Notes: a model not told the origin generated them from the letters alone. A stretch of 64,000 nt of DNA from Dulcicalothrix desertica PCC 7102 (GCF_003991905.1 NZ_RSCL01000004.1:1-64000), one strand, 5' to 3'; counted from the stretch's first letter, positions 17,965 to 27,772 are shown. Made by a program: numbers and translations.

Positions 17965-18096
17965 GGTTAAGCAGCAAGACACTTTGCGGAGCATCAAGAT
18001 TGATTGGTTAAACATACCACTGAATTTGACAAAAACAAGAATAAACTATTGTTGTAGACAAATCTTAATTTACTAAAAGCTGATAAGTATAAAGCA

Positions 18097-19356
18097 ATGC
18101 CAAATCCGAATAACTCTTCAAGGCATATTGTTCTCACCTCACACCCAAGTAATTTTGGTCCCAAACCAATACCCATTCAATGGGGGGCAGAATCTCCTGT
18201 CGAACGAGGTCCAATTATTGCGACGCTGACTAAACAAGCGCATCGAAATGTAATTGGTACGCATTCGGGAGGTTATGCAATATACCGCGCTTTAGCAGTA
18301 GCAAGCGGCGCCCTTCAAACAGACCACCGTGCTGACTTGACCAACACCTCCCCAGTTGAACACATTGGTCCGCATCCAAGTTGGAGTGACCCCGAAAAAA
18401 TCGTTTCAATAGACCCATTCGGAGCTATCGTTGGTGAAGTTTTTACATCATATTATGAACAGGGGTACGATATTCGTCCAACCATAGCTGTTACAAAAGC
18501 TCATATAAACATGCCCGAACTACAAGAAGCAGTTATAAATGGGCGATTGCAAATCGATGGCAAAATTATGAAAACAGGTGGCGATTTAGTCGTTACCAAA
18601 GCTGCGATTGAACCTGTTTGGTATTTACCAGGTGTTGCCAAGCGCTTCAATATCTCTGAAGGTGACTTACGACGTGCGTTATTTGAGCAAACCGGGGGAA
18701 TGTTTCCTGAATTAGTTACTCGTCCTGACTTAGAAGTATTTTTACCCCCGATTGGGGGCGTAACAGTATATATTGTTGGTGATATAGGCGCCATTACCGA
18801 CCCAAACAAACCTGTAGCAGTTCGTGTACATGACGAATGTAACGGTTCTGACGTGTTTGGCTCGGATATATGTACCTGTCGCCCATATTTGGTTCATGGA
18901 ATTGAGGTGTGCGTCCAAACTGCTCAAGAAGGTGGCGCCGGTATTATAATTTATTGCCGCAAAGAAGGACGTGCGCTGGGTGAAGTCACAAAATTTTTGG
19001 TTTACAACGCGCGCAAACGCCAAGAAGGTGGCGATAGAGCAGATGCATATTTTGCCCGAACCGAGTGTGTAGCGGGTGTACAAGATATGCGTTTTCAAGA
19101 ATTAATGCCCGATATTTTACATTGGTTGGGTGTAACCCGCATTGACCGCATGGTATCGATGAGCAATATGAAATTCAATGCCATCACGCAATCGGGAATT
19201 GAAATTGTCGAGCGTGTCGCAATTCCAGAAGATTTAATACCTAACGATGCGCGCGTAGAAATCGAAGCCAAAAAAGCTGCTGGCTATTTTACTACGGGCG
19301 AAGTTCTAGACGATACAGGTTTATCAGAAATTAAAGGACGCTCTCTCGTTGAGTAA
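18097..19356 (+). CDS. GTP cyclohydrolase II-like protein, URC1-type
   Basis: 419 residues, about twice the size of classical RibA. Its C-terminal half keeps the cyclohydrolase II zinc pattern C248-x10-C259-x-C261 and an altered active-site segment YCRKEGRALGEV (RibA: LRQEGRGIGL). The long N-terminal half (about 1-235) is specific to the URC1 group. URC1 homologues act in the uracil catabolism pathway known from the yeast Lachancea kluyveri, not in riboflavin synthesis. The next two genes, URC4 (DUF1688) and uracil phosphoribosyltransferase, are the expected partners. ATG start; the reaction itself is not well defined. Confidence 0.88.
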   Translation: MPNPNNSSRHIVLTSHPSNFGPKPIPIQWGAESPVERGPIIATLTKQAHRNVIGTHSGGYAIYRALAVASGALQTDHRADLTNTSPVEHIGPHPSWSDPEKIVSIDPFGAIVGEVFTSYYEQGYDIRPTIAVTKAHINMPELQEAVINGRLQIDGKIMKTGGDLVVTKAAIEPVWYLPGVAKRFNISEGDLRRALFEQTGGMFPELVTRPDLEVFLPPIGGVTVYIVGDIGAITDPNKPVAVRVHDECNGSDVFGSDICTCRPYLVHGIEVCVQTAQEGGAGIIIYCRKEGRALGEVTKFLVYNARKRQEGGDRADAYFARTECVAGVQDMRFQELMPDILHWLGVTRIDRMVSMSNMKFNAITQSGIEIVERVAIPEDLIPNDARVEIEAKKAAGYFTTGEVLDDTGLSEIKGRSLVE

Positions 19357-19369
19357 TTAGCACGTTTGT

Positions 19370-19397
19370 GTAGAGACGTGATTAATCACGTCTCTAC
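19370..19397. repeat. GTAGAGACG palindrome
   Basis: GTAGAGACGTGATTAATCAC then GTCTCTAC, a perfect 28-base palindrome in the 77-base gap between URC1 and URC4. It could form a strong hairpin in the operon transcript. Confidence 0.8.
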
Positions 19398-19433
19398 GTT
19401 TATCAGGTGTATCTAAATATAAAGTAAAGCCCA

Positions 19434-20642
19434 ATGAATGATTTAATTACGTATTTACGAAGTCCTGTTGCTATTCGCTCCCGTTGTGGGCAGCTTTTCC
19501 AAAATGCGGTTGCTGGTAATTCCCGTTATTTTGATTGTGATTTGGCGCCACTTTCCCATGCTGCTGATTATGTTATTGATGTAATACGGTCAGAGTATCC
19601 TAATTTACAGATACCGTTTCATAGTCGCTGGCGCCATATGACGGCAGGTGGAATTACACGTTTGGAGCAGTTGGATAGTTTGCTTGCAGAACTTTCACCA
19701 CACGAAAAGGCAATAGCTAAGTTTGATTTGGCAATTATTAGTGTATTGCTTGATGCAGGCGCCGGAAGTAATTGGTATTATTACGAACCTGTAACTAATT
19801 TGGGTTTTAAACGCTCTGAAGGTCTAGCAGTCGCGAGTTTCCAAATGTTTTGTCAGGGTGCATTCTCCAGTGATAAAACGAGTAAAATGCGTGTTGATGC
19901 TCAAAAATTACAAGATTTTATTTTATCTGATTTAGTACAGGGGTTTCAAATACGTCCTGATAACCCTCTTGTTGGTGTAACTGGAAGATTACAGTTACTA
20001 CAGAAATTAGGCAAAGTCTTAACTGCACTACCTGAGTATTTTGGTGAAAATCCTCGTCCTGGGAATTTGGTTAATTACTTAGTTGGCAAAGTTAATAATA
20101 ATCAGCTAGAAGCAGCAACCGTTTTTGATGCTGTACTTTCAAGCTTGAGCGAAATTTGGTCGGGGCGCCAGTCAATTGCCGGGGTAAACTTAGGAGATGT
20201 ATGGCGCCATCCTGATGTTGCGGATGATGGTTTCGTGCCATTCCACAAACTGTCACAATGGCTTACTTATTCTTTGCTCGAACCGCTACAAGAACTCGGT
20301 ATCGAAATTACTGGTTTAGACCAACTAACAGGACTACCTGAATATCGCAACGGTGGATTATGTATAGATTTAGAGTTATTACGTCCAAAACACTCAGATA
20401 TATTACACACTCCCCATTCGGTTGAATCTCCAGTTATCGTAGAATGGCGCGCTTTAACGGTAATGCTATTAGATGAAATAGCAGCTTGCGTTAGAGAAAA
20501 ATTAAGCATGAGTACTGAAGAACTACCACTCGTGAAAATTCTTCAAGGTGGAACTTGGACGGCAGGACGAAAAATAGCTGCTGAAAAAAGAGCAGATGGT
20601 GTCCCCCCAATTCAAATCCTTAGCGACGGTACAGTATTTTAA
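19434..20642 (+). CDS. DUF1688 protein, URC4-type
   Basis: A 402-residue protein recognised as DUF1688 by length, context and segments such as [36 protein letters not shown], and [15 protein letters not shown]. In Lachancea kluyveri the homologue Urc4 is needed for uracil catabolism together with Urc1 and Fur1; its chemistry is unsettled. It lies between the URC1-like gene and uracil phosphoribosyltransferase, 26 bases before the latter, so one operon is likely. No signal peptide or membrane helix. Full length and intact. Confidence 0.88.
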   Translation: MNDLITYLRSPVAIRSRCGQLFQNAVAGNSRYFDCDLAPLSHAADYVIDVIRSEYPNLQIPFHSRWRHMTAGGITRLEQLDSLLAELSPHEKAIAKFDLAIISVLLDAGAGSNWYYYEPVTNLGFKRSEGLAVASFQMFCQGAFSSDKTSKMRVDAQKLQDFILSDLVQGFQIRPDNPLVGVTGRLQLLQKLGKVLTALPEYFGENPRPGNLVNYLVGKVNNNQLEAATVFDAVLSSLSEIWSGRQSIAGVNLGDVWRHPDVADDGFVPFHKLSQWLTYSLLEPLQELGIEITGLDQLTGLPEYRNGGLCIDLELLRPKHSDILHTPHSVESPVIVEWRALTVMLLDEIAACVREKLSMSTEELPLVKILQGGTWTAGRKIAAEKRADGVPPIQILSDGTVF

Positions 20643-20668
20643 TCAAAGATTCATTTATATATATAGAC

Positions 20669-21304
20669 ATGGGAAATCAAGTTACGGTCATAAATCATCC
20701 TTTGATTCAGCATAAACTGACTTTGATGCGGAGAGCAGAAACAAGCACAGTTAAGTTTCGCACTCTGTTAAAGGAAATTAGTTTGTTACTTGCTTACGAG
20801 GTAACACGCGATTTACCTTTAAAAACTGAATTAATTCAAACACCTATTGCTCAAATGGAGGCGCCTGTGCTTGCACCCGATAAAAAGCTGGTTATAGTAG
20901 CTATTCAGCGTGCAGGACAAGGTATTTTAGATGGGATGTTAGAGTTAATTCCTTCTGCACGAGTTGGACATATTGGTCTATACCGTGACCCCAAAAGTTT
21001 AATTCCCGTTGAGTATTACTTCAAAGTTCCTCATGATATCGATAAGCGCGATGTTTTAATCGTAGACCCAATGTTGGCAACTGGAAATTCTGCCATCGCT
21101 GCTGTTGAACGACTAAAATCTACAAATCCTCTTTCTATTAAGTTTGTTTGCTTACTTGCGGCGCCGGAAGGGCTTGAACATTTCTGTTCGATACATCCTG
21201 ATATAGCCGTATATACAGCTTCGATTGACGACAAACTTGATGAACTCGGTTACATCATACCTGGGTTAGGAGATGCAGGAGATAGATTATTCGGGACAAA
21301 GTGA
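20669..21304 (+). CDS. upp: Uracil phosphoribosyltransferase
   Basis: 211 residues, the normal Upp length. It converts uracil plus PRPP to UMP. The PRPP loop [13 protein letters not shown] (about 129-141) and the uracil-binding C-terminus [16 protein letters not shown] are both complete. As third gene after URC1 and URC4 it probably has the role of yeast Fur1, feeding UMP into the degradation route as well as salvage (inference from gene order). ATG start at 20669. A GGGCATCC hairpin follows 50 bases after the stop. Confidence 0.95.
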   Translation: MGNQVTVINHPLIQHKLTLMRRAETSTVKFRTLLKEISLLLAYEVTRDLPLKTELIQTPIAQMEAPVLAPDKKLVIVAIQRAGQGILDGMLELIPSARVGHIGLYRDPKSLIPVEYYFKVPHDIDKRDVLIVDPMLATGNSAIAAVERLKSTNPLSIKFVCLLAAPEGLEHFCSIHPDIAVYTASIDDKLDELGYIIPGLGDAGDRLFGTK

Positions 21305-21353
21305 TATCACACCTCTTTCTGTCTCTTGTGCCATATATGTTTCATGTGTATAT

Positions 21354-21382
21354 CTTGTGGGGTGGGCATCCTTGCCCGCCCT
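21354..21382. repeat. GGGCATCC hairpin repeat
   Basis: CTTGTGGGGTGGGCATCCTT then GCCCGCCCT. It lies after upp and may end the URC transcript. Confidence 0.75.
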
Positions 21383-21634
21383 TTATTATTGGGGATATTT
21401 GGAAATTTTTTATTTGGAAGTGTTTTTGATAGAAGTAAATGAGAGCATGCTCTGATCAAAAGAGAGATGTTACGCATAGTATTAAAAATATAAGTAGAAT
21501 GATTGGAAGTAAGATTTTTGCATTCTACTTATGATTTAATCTAGATTAAGTAAAATAATTTAATCAATATAAACGACACATTTTGTTCATTTTTATATTA
21601 TATATATAAAGTGCTACAACTGTATTGGATTATC
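21383..21634. other. Intergenic, no gene seen
   Basis: AT-rich sequence between upp and the DUF2294 gene. It presumably contains the promoter of the latter (TATATTATATATATAAA at about 21595), with no further recognisable structure. Confidence 0.35.
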
Positions 21635-22021
21635 ATGGAAGAGCCGACGATTGGACAATTAGAAAGGGAAATTTCAAACCGTATACGTTCATTATATAAT
21701 GCCAAACTTGGACAGCGTATAGGCAGGATTATCTGCCATTTTTTTGATACCCAATTGGCGATTACAATTGAGAATTCTGTCACATTAGCAGAACAAACAA
21801 TTCTACGTTCTGGCAATGAAATATTGGCAGAAAAAGTACGGTCAGATTTAGATAGAATAATTAAACCTCTTATTCAAGAAACAATTGAAGAGGTTATTAA
21901 TAAACCTGTTATTGAATTAATGAGTTATACAAGTTTAACGTCTGGACGTACTGCAATTATTGTTATTTTGGAACAGCTACCAGTAGTTCGCAACCCTCGT
22001 GCAATTCCTAAAACCAATTAA
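21635..22021 (+). CDS. DUF2294 family protein
   Basis: A 128-residue soluble protein of unknown function. EPTIGQLEREISNRIRSLYN opens the domain, with LAEKVRSDLDRIIKPLIQET in the middle and SLTSGRTAIIVILEQLP near the end, matching DUF2294 proteins of cyanobacteria as I remember them. I prefer the ATG at 21635 to a GTG eight codons earlier because the family begins at this point. It stands between the URC genes and the nucleoside transporter, on the opposite strand to the transporter. No functional link is evident. Confidence 0.78.
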   Translation: MEEPTIGQLEREISNRIRSLYNAKLGQRIGRIICHFFDTQLAITIENSVTLAEQTILRSGNEILAEKVRSDLDRIIKPLIQETIEEVINKPVIELMSYTSLTSGRTAIIVILEQLPVVRNPRAIPKTN

Positions 22022-22044
22022 TCAGCAATTATTTGCCGACACAT

Positions 22045-22072
22045 GTAGAGACGTTACATGTAACGTCTCCAC
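22045..22072. repeat. GTAGAGACG palindrome
   Basis: GTAGAGACGTTACATGTAAC then GTCTCCAC, 23 bases after the DUF2294 stop; suited to act as a terminator. Confidence 0.75.
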
Positions 22073-22463
22073 TATCCTGTATTAGGAGTTTCAATACTTT
22101 CATAACCAAGATTAATAAGTACACTGATATAAAAAATCAAATGTACTAACAAATAACTATTTAATTTGAAGTCAAAAACAAATCGCTGTTTACCCATAAA
22201 TACACACTCAAAGCTATACGTCACCAACCAGAACAGGGGTATGTCAATTTTCAAACGTCTTTTACAACGTCATTACCCTGCCAGCAAGATGTACGAGGCT
22301 AGCTTCAAGCGGTTTTACTACGGCTTGATACAAACAGGCTCGTTTATTGTTTACTAGGTGGAGCGTCTGCGCTATCCGGGACTAGACGGCGCCAAGCTAG
22401 TTAACAACACATTGGGAATATTAGCATAAATTATATTCACGTGCGAATTAATTTCATAACTTA
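22073..22463. other. Gap with no convincing gene
   Basis: About 390 bases between DUF2294 and the nucleoside permease. A 38-codon plus-strand frame (22241-22357, with RLLQRHYPASKMYEASFKRF) looks somewhat protein-like and may be a relic. I cannot assign it. One GGCGCC is present at 22388. Confidence 0.3.
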
Positions 22464-23396
22464 CTAGATATTTTTACCTGCACTGTTACGTTCATATGGC
22501 ACACCTAGCGCAGCAGGAGGTGTAGATTTTCCCATACCACCGATAAGAGCAATCATTGCAACTGCGTAAGGTAGCATCGTTAAGAATTGATATGGAATAT
22601 TTACACCAAACGCCTGTATCCTTAACTGTAAAGCTTCTGTGGCGCCAAACAACAAGCAAGCCAAAGCACTACCAATAGGATGCCATCTACCAAATATTAA
22701 CGATGCGATAGCAATAAATCCTTTACCCGCACTCATTCCTTCGGTAAAGTAATTAATTTGTACTAAAGCCAAATAGGCGCCACCGCAACCAACGAGACAT
22801 CCACCTGTAACTACAGCAACATAGCGAACTAAAGCAACCGAAATTCCTGCTGTATCAGCAGAGGACGGATATTCTCCGACTGCGCGTAAGTTCAAACCAG
22901 GATTTGTGTAAAACAAAAAATATGTAGTTACAGCAATAATCAAAAACAATAGATATACAAGAATATCCTGCTCGAATAAAATACCAATTACAGGAATATT
23001 AGTAAGAATAGGAATCTTGATTGCGGGTACTACTGGTAAACGCTGTGTACTGCCACTAAATATAAGGCGCCCTAAAAACGATGTTAACCCCCCTGCAACT
23101 AAATTAATAGCCAGTCCCGATACCAGCTGGTTAACTCGTAAAGTCACACATAAAAACGCATGAACTAATCCAACGAACCCACCAGCTATCAAAGCAGCGC
23201 AAATACCCACCGCTACATTACCACTATAAAAAGTAGCAGCCGCAGAAGTAAAGGCGCCTGTTAGTAGCATTCCTTCTAAACCGATATTTAAAACACCCGA
23301 ACGTTCAGAAAAGAGACCACCCATCGCAGCATAAGCAAGGGGAACCGAAAGACGCAGGGTAGATGCAAGATAATCAGTTAGGAAATTATTATTCAT
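22464..23396 (-). CDS. Nucleoside-type ABC transporter permease (YufQ/NupQ-like)
   Basis: A 310-residue BPD_transp_2 permease with about eight to ten membrane helices. The start LAYAAMGGLFSERSGVLNIG is the typical opening of this permease branch, and ALVRYVAVVTGGCLVGCGGAY plus AGKGFIAIASLIFGRW follow as in nucleoside/simple-sugar importers. It overlaps the other permease by four bases (ATGA), so translation is coupled. It should form the heterodimeric channel fed by the BMP lipoprotein encoded at 26671-27660. Confidence 0.92.
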   Translation of the reverse strand: MNNNFLTDYLASTLRLSVPLAYAAMGGLFSERSGVLNIGLEGMLLTGAFTSAAATFYSGNVAVGICAALIAGGFVGLVHAFLCVTLRVNQLVSGLAINLVAGGLTSFLGRLIFSGSTQRLPVVPAIKIPILTNIPVIGILFEQDILVYLLFLIIAVTTYFLFYTNPGLNLRAVGEYPSSADTAGISVALVRYVAVVTGGCLVGCGGAYLALVQINYFTEGMSAGKGFIAIASLIFGRWHPIGSALACLLFGATEALQLRIQAFGVNIPYQFLTMLPYAVAMIALIGGMGKSTPPAALGVPYERNSAGKNI

Positions 23397-24412
23397 GTTC
23401 GCAGTCTCGGTTCTAATGCCAAAGCAATTGCAATAAATAATACCGTTAATCCTTGAATGGCATATATTACAGTCACAGGTGCCCCTGCACTACGCTGCAT
23501 AACATTGGCGCCACTTCGTAATGCACCAAAAAATAACGAACTTAGTACTAATCCTAGTACACTACCACGACTTAGAAAAGCAATCGCAATCGCATCAAAA
23601 CCATAACCGGGTGAGACTTGCTCAAACAAACGATATTTTAAACCCATCACTTCCGAGGCGCCAGCTAATCCTGCAAATCCACCACTAGCAGCCATAACTA
23701 GCATAATTGTACGCTGTACTGAAATACCCGCATAGTTAGAAGCTTTCTGATTTAAGCCAACTGCTGTTATTCGATAACCTAATGTAGAACGCTTAATAAT
23801 TATATACACAATGAGTGCCCCTATTAATGCGATTAGTATACCCCCATGAGCCAAACTTCCTGATATAACAATAGGTAACTGTGCTGATTTGGCTATCAGT
23901 GGTGAATAAGGACTAGGTGCATTCGCTTCCTTCAACGGATTTTGCACCAAATAACTAATTAAATCAATTGCAATATAATTAAGCAGCAAAGTCGTGATAA
24001 CTTCATTGATACCACGCATAGCTTTGAGATAACCAGGAATAAAACCCCAAACGGCGCCAAAAATAAATCCAGCTAGTATTGCTAATGGTACATGAATAAA
24101 ACCTGGCGCCTTTACATATAAACCAACCAAAGCACTACCCAAGGCGCCAAAATATATCTGTCCTTCCCCACCTATATTAAATTGTCCTGCTTTTAAAGCT
24201 ATTAGAACCCCAGTACTAGTAAGTAATAGTGGTGCCATTTTAGTAAGAGTATTACCAAAGCCAAAATAAGTAGATAATGATTCAGTAAATAATGCCGTAT
24301 AAGCTGTGATAGGATTGGCACCTGCAATAAGAATAAGAACGGCGCCGACTATTAACGCTAAAAAAACTGCAATTAAAGGTGAAATAATAGGAAAGAAACG
24401 GTTAATTTTCAT
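23393..24412 (-). CDS. Nucleoside-type ABC transporter permease (YufP/NupP-like)
   Basis: 339 residues and around nine membrane helices. Family landmarks: IALKAGQFNIGGEGQIYFGA, AMRGINEVITTLLLNYIAI, and GFDAIAIAFLSRGSVLGLVL. It pairs with the permease at 22464-23396. In minus-strand order the transporter runs binding protein, double ATPase, a broken DUF1877 gene, then the two permeases; a pair of hairpin repeats lies just upstream of this gene. Substrate class (nucleosides) is inferred from family and from the uracil genes nearby. Confidence 0.92.
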   Translation of the reverse strand: MKINRFFPIISPLIAVFLALIVGAVLILIAGANPITAYTALFTESLSTYFGFGNTLTKMAPLLLTSTGVLIALKAGQFNIGGEGQIYFGALGSALVGLYVKAPGFIHVPLAILAGFIFGAVWGFIPGYLKAMRGINEVITTLLLNYIAIDLISYLVQNPLKEANAPSPYSPLIAKSAQLPIVISGSLAHGGILIALIGALIVYIIIKRSTLGYRITAVGLNQKASNYAGISVQRTIMLVMAASGGFAGLAGASEVMGLKYRLFEQVSPGYGFDAIAIAFLSRGSVLGLVLSSLFFGALRSGANVMQRSAGAPVTVIYAIQGLTVLFIAIALALEPRLRT

Positions 24413-24432
24413 GTTGTTATCTCATAAAGGTT

Positions 24433-24500
24433 TTTGTGGAATGGGCATCCTTGCCCGTTCCAAGTATAAAAGGCGGGCAGGGATGCCCACCCCACAAGAA
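24433..24500. repeat. GGGCATCC hairpin repeats, head-to-head pair
   Basis: One copy at 24433-24461 (TTGTGGAATGGGCATCCTTG...) and an inverted copy at 24471-24500 (...GGATGCCCACCCCACAAGAA), nine bases apart. Together they form a 68-base inverted repeat inside the transporter operon. Confidence 0.75.
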
Positions 24501-24531
24501 AATATTAGATATTTTTTGTTTAAAATCTTCT

Positions 24532-25191
24532 CTACCCAAAATGTAACAACATTGCAGTTCCCTTTTCGGTAGCATCTTTATAGTAAGTAAGTAGTTTATT
24601 GTATGCATCATTTAAAATGTGTTCATAATCTGCTTCTTCTAACCCATTAAACCTTAATCTTTCTCTCATCTGAGTGTAGGAAAACTCTGATAATGCTTGA
24701 GCAATTTCTTTAACCTCTTTATCAGTGAAGTAGATTAAACCGAAATCACTTCCATCGTATCCTAAACTCTTTGCTCCAAAAATAGCATTAATCAATGGCA
24801 AATCATCATTTGAATTTTTGCCAATTAAATACGGTATCTTAACATCAAATTCATAACCAGTGAGTAAAAAGTGAAGAAACTTCCATGTTTTATCAATGTC
24901 TAAGTAAGCTCCTTTTCCTTCGTTCTCAATTATATGTATATCTTCTTTGATTTTCTCAAATTCTTGAGGCTTATCTATTTTTAATTTTTCTAATGTCTCT
25001 ATATAATACTTCGTTGCTTCATCATACCATTCAATATCGCTTGTATCATTTTGATTAATTGTAAATTCTTACCAAAATGGTGAGTCTGGTAAGTATTTTG
25101 CATCTAAAAATAAACCTAAAAAATCAGGATATTCTATAAGCTTATTCAATAAATAGGGGGATACTTGTTTAAACTCTAAGGTAATGCCCAT
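24532..25191 (-). pseudogene. DUF1877 (YfbM-like) protein with one in-frame stop
   Basis: Reading from the ATG at 25191, the protein begins MGITLEFKQVSPYLLNKLIE, typical of DUF1877. It meets a single TAA after LPDSPFW (about 25073), then continues in the same frame (EFTINQNDTSDIEWYDEA) without another stop to 24532, with the family's DGSDFGLIYFTDKEV near the end. The full length would be about 219 residues. The start lies three bases after the ATPase stop, so it is co-transcribed with the nucleoside transporter. A recent nonsense mutation or a base-call error are the two explanations. DUF1877 function is unknown. Confidence 0.82.
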
Positions 25192-25194
25192 AAT

Positions 25195-26622
25195 TTATCT
25201 TTCTACCCCTCCCATAAGCAAGCCTATTTGTTCAACTGTCGCATTAGCAGCGTCCAATATATCAACAAACTCACCTTTGTACATTACGGCAATTCTGTCA
25301 CTCATTGCCATTACTTCTTCTAACTCGGTTGAAATATATAAAATTGCTGTACCACGTTCTCTTTGTGCGAGTAACCTTTGCTGAACTGCTTCAATTGCTC
25401 CAATATCTAACCCGCGCGTTGGTTGCATTGCTATAATTAAACATGGTTCTCCAGCTAATTCGCGCGCGAGGATGATTTTTTGTTGGTTGCCACCAGAAAG
25501 CTGACTCACTTTAACATTAACATCAGGCGCCCGAATATCAAACTCTTCCATTGCAGACGCTGCATTACTTTTAATAACTTCTTGCTGCAATAAACCACGA
25601 CGAGAAAACGGTGGATTTTTAAAAGCTTTTAATATCAAGTTTTGAGCAATATTAAACTGCAATATTAAACCTGTTTTCTGCCTATCCTCTGGAATATACC
25701 CTATTTTGACTCCTGTTCGGGCAAGAGCTTCTGCTAACTCTCGCTGTCCATTACCATCAACACCAGCAATACCTAATATTTCTCCTGCGTGCAGTTCAAA
25801 AGAAATATTTTTAACTACCGTAACACCTCTATTATCTTTGACTTGTAAATCTTTTACTGATAATATAATTTTACCTGAAGCAATAGGTTTTTTGTTAAGA
25901 TGTAAACTAACTTGGCGCCCAACCATTAATTCAGCAAGTTGTTGTGATGTTGTTTGCTGCGTCGTTGTTGTTGCTACTACCTTTCCTCTTCGTAGCACGG
26001 TTACAGTGTCACATAAATTAATTACTTCTTCTAATTTGTGACTGATAAATATAATAGTATGTCCATTCGCTGCAAGTTGACGAAGAATGGTAATTAATGA
26101 TTTAACTTCTAATGGTGTTAAAACTGCTGTAGGTTCATCAAGAATCAATAATTTTGCTTGACGGTATAAAACTTTTAGTATTTCTACACGTTGCTGCATT
26201 CCTACAGGTAAATCTTCGACTTTGGCAGTAGGGTCAATTTCTAAATTATATGCTTGAGATAAAGCTTTGATTTCGGCTTGCTTTTGGCGTAGATTTAAAT
26301 TAATATTTTTACCAGTACCAAGAATAATATTTTCTGTCACAGTTAATTGTGGTACAAGCATAAAATGCTGGTAAATCATGCCAATACCTAACTTTATTGC
26401 ATCCGCAGATGAGTTAATTGTAATTAATTGTTCTTGTAAATATATTTGTCCTGCATCTGGCTGGTATAATCCACTGATAATATTCATTAAAGTAGACTTT
26501 CCGGCGCCATTTTCCCCAAGAATAGCGTGAATACTTCCAGACTCAACACATAAATTAACATTATCATTAGCTATAAAAGCGCCAAATTGTTTAGTAATAT
26601 TCTCTAATCGTAAATATGCCAT
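25195..26622 (-). CDS. Nucleoside-type ABC transporter ATPase, two fused NBDs
   Basis: About 475 residues with two ATP-binding domains. NBD1: Walker A GENGAGKST, signature DLPVGMQQR, Walker B LLILDEPTAVLTP. NBD2: degenerate Walker A GVDGNGQRE, signature LSGGNQQK, Walker B LIIAMQPTRGLD. Between GNGQREL and YIPEDR only about a dozen residues remain where relatives have about 40, suggesting an in-frame loss in NBD2. The open frame extends to 26658, but its first codons (MPAPQEF) come from a GGGCATCC hairpin, so I start at the ATG of MAYLRLENITKQFG. It drives the two permeases encoded downstream. Confidence 0.92.
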   Translation of the reverse strand: MAYLRLENITKQFGAFIANDNVNLCVESGSIHAILGENGAGKSTLMNIISGLYQPDAGQIYLQEQLITINSSADAIKLGIGMIYQHFMLVPQLTVTENIILGTGKNINLNLRQKQAEIKALSQAYNLEIDPTAKVEDLPVGMQQRVEILKVLYRQAKLLILDEPTAVLTPLEVKSLITILRQLAANGHTIIFISHKLEEVINLCDTVTVLRRGKVVATTTTQQTTSQQLAELMVGRQVSLHLNKKPIASGKIILSVKDLQVKDNRGVTVVKNISFELHAGEILGIAGVDGNGQRELAEALARTGVKIGYIPEDRQKTGLILQFNIAQNLILKAFKNPPFSRRGLLQQEVIKSNAASAMEEFDIRAPDVNVKVSQLSGGNQQKIILARELAGEPCLIIAMQPTRGLDIGAIEAVQQRLLAQRERGTAILYISTELEEVMAMSDRIAVMYKGEFVDILDAANATVEQIGLLMGGVER

Positions 26623-26642
26623 AACAAACTCTTGTAAAAACT

Positions 26643-26671
26643 CTTGTGGAGCGGGCATCCCTGCCCGCCCC
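26643..26671. repeat. GGGCATCC hairpin repeat
   Basis: CTTGTGGAGCGGGCATCCCT then GCCCGCCCC. It lies between the binding-protein stop and the ATPase start. Its position could lower expression of the downstream genes relative to the binding protein. Confidence 0.8.
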
Positions 26672-27660
26672 TAATTTAAACTAACCTTCTTATCTATTAT
26701 CTGTTGCTTAACACCCAACACTTGTTTTTGCAATGCTTGCGGAACAGCATCGCTAAATTTACCTAAAGTCAAAATATCAGGTCTTTCTAAACCCAGCTTA
26801 TAAACTTCTCCTTTAAGCTCTTTCTTCTGTGCCAACTCTGCTAAATATGTAATTGCCACATCAAGATGTTTCACCGCACTAGTTAAAACAGCTTTGGGTG
26901 CTATCTCTAACTGGTCATTTGTATTACCAAACGCATAAACCCCTTTATCACTTGCGGTTTGTAGTACAGTAGCAGAAGCACTATCTAACCATTGATAGAT
27001 GACATCGGCGCCTGTTGATATTAAAGCAAGTGTAGCTTCTTTAGCTTTTGCGACATCGTTCCAATCACCTGTAAAAGTTGAACTTATTTTAATATCTTTT
27101 TTAACAGACTTGGCGCCTAACTCAAACCCGCGTAATTCTTCTTGGGTTGCTTGAAATTCTTGTCCTGCTATATAAGCTAGTTTATTCGATTTTGTCATAG
27201 TAGCGGCGACAATTCCGCATAGGTAACTCGCTTGCAAATGGTCTATTCTGAGAGATGCAATGTTGGCGCCTTTCACATTACCATTAACACCAATAAAGAA
27301 TGTATTGGGAAACTGGGGTGCTATTTGTTGAATGGCAGCGTCAAATTGTCCACCGTGGGCAATGACTACATTGTAACCACGACGGGCAAAGTCTGATAGT
27401 ACCTCAGTTTGGTCAGGTTGGGAAACTTTTTCAACGTGTGCGGTTTCTACTCCTAACTTTTGTTTTGCTAGTTGCACTCCTTCATATCCAGATTGGTTCC
27501 AAGCTTTATCGGATATAACTCCGGGAAGTGCGATGGCTATTTTAAAGTTACCAGTGCTAGTTGTGGTTTGATTATTGCTGCACGCTACAGGAATAAGTGA
27601 ACCACAAACTATGGCTGAGGTGTATACAATAAATTTACGTCTGTTCAAATTTGTACTCAT
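26671..27660 (-). CDS. BMP-family nucleoside-binding lipoprotein
   Basis: A 329-residue substrate-binding protein of the BMP/PnrA (YufN) family. The N-terminus NRRKFIVYTSAIVCGSLIPV ends in the lipobox VACS (Cys27 lipidated). The fold starts FKIAIALPGVISDKAWNQSG, then YEGVQ, as in purine and pyrimidine nucleoside receptors; DVIYQWLDSASATVLQTA lies in the second lobe. It is first in the transporter operon, divergent from the DoxX-like gene, so the 112 bases between them hold both promoters. Ligand class is family-based. Confidence 0.92.
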   Translation of the reverse strand: MSTNLNRRKFIVYTSAIVCGSLIPVACSNNQTTTSTGNFKIAIALPGVISDKAWNQSGYEGVQLAKQKLGVETAHVEKVSQPDQTEVLSDFARRGYNVVIAHGGQFDAAIQQIAPQFPNTFFIGVNGNVKGANIASLRIDHLQASYLCGIVAATMTKSNKLAYIAGQEFQATQEELRGFELGAKSVKKDIKISSTFTGDWNDVAKAKEATLALISTGADVIYQWLDSASATVLQTASDKGVYAFGNTNDQLEIAPKAVLTSAVKHLDVAITYLAELAQKKELKGEVYKLGLERPDILTLGKFSDAVPQALQKQVLGVKQQIIDKKVSLN

Positions 27661-27772
27661 CTAGAAGTCTCTACTATATATTGTTGAATTCTAACTGGTG
27701 ACTGAAGACAGTTTTACGCTTGGTTGCGAAAATGAATTAATACATTTAACTATATATAGTCGGCGCCGAGCA

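Noticed and set aside
18097-19356. Classical riboflavin gene ribA
   Set aside because: The length, altered active-site segment and the URC4-upp context fit the URC1 group better than GTP cyclohydrolase II of riboflavin synthesis.
22241-22357. Small plus-strand protein before the nucleoside permease
   Set aside because: Thirty-eight codons without a recognisable domain, ribosome site or family; listed only as part of the gap.
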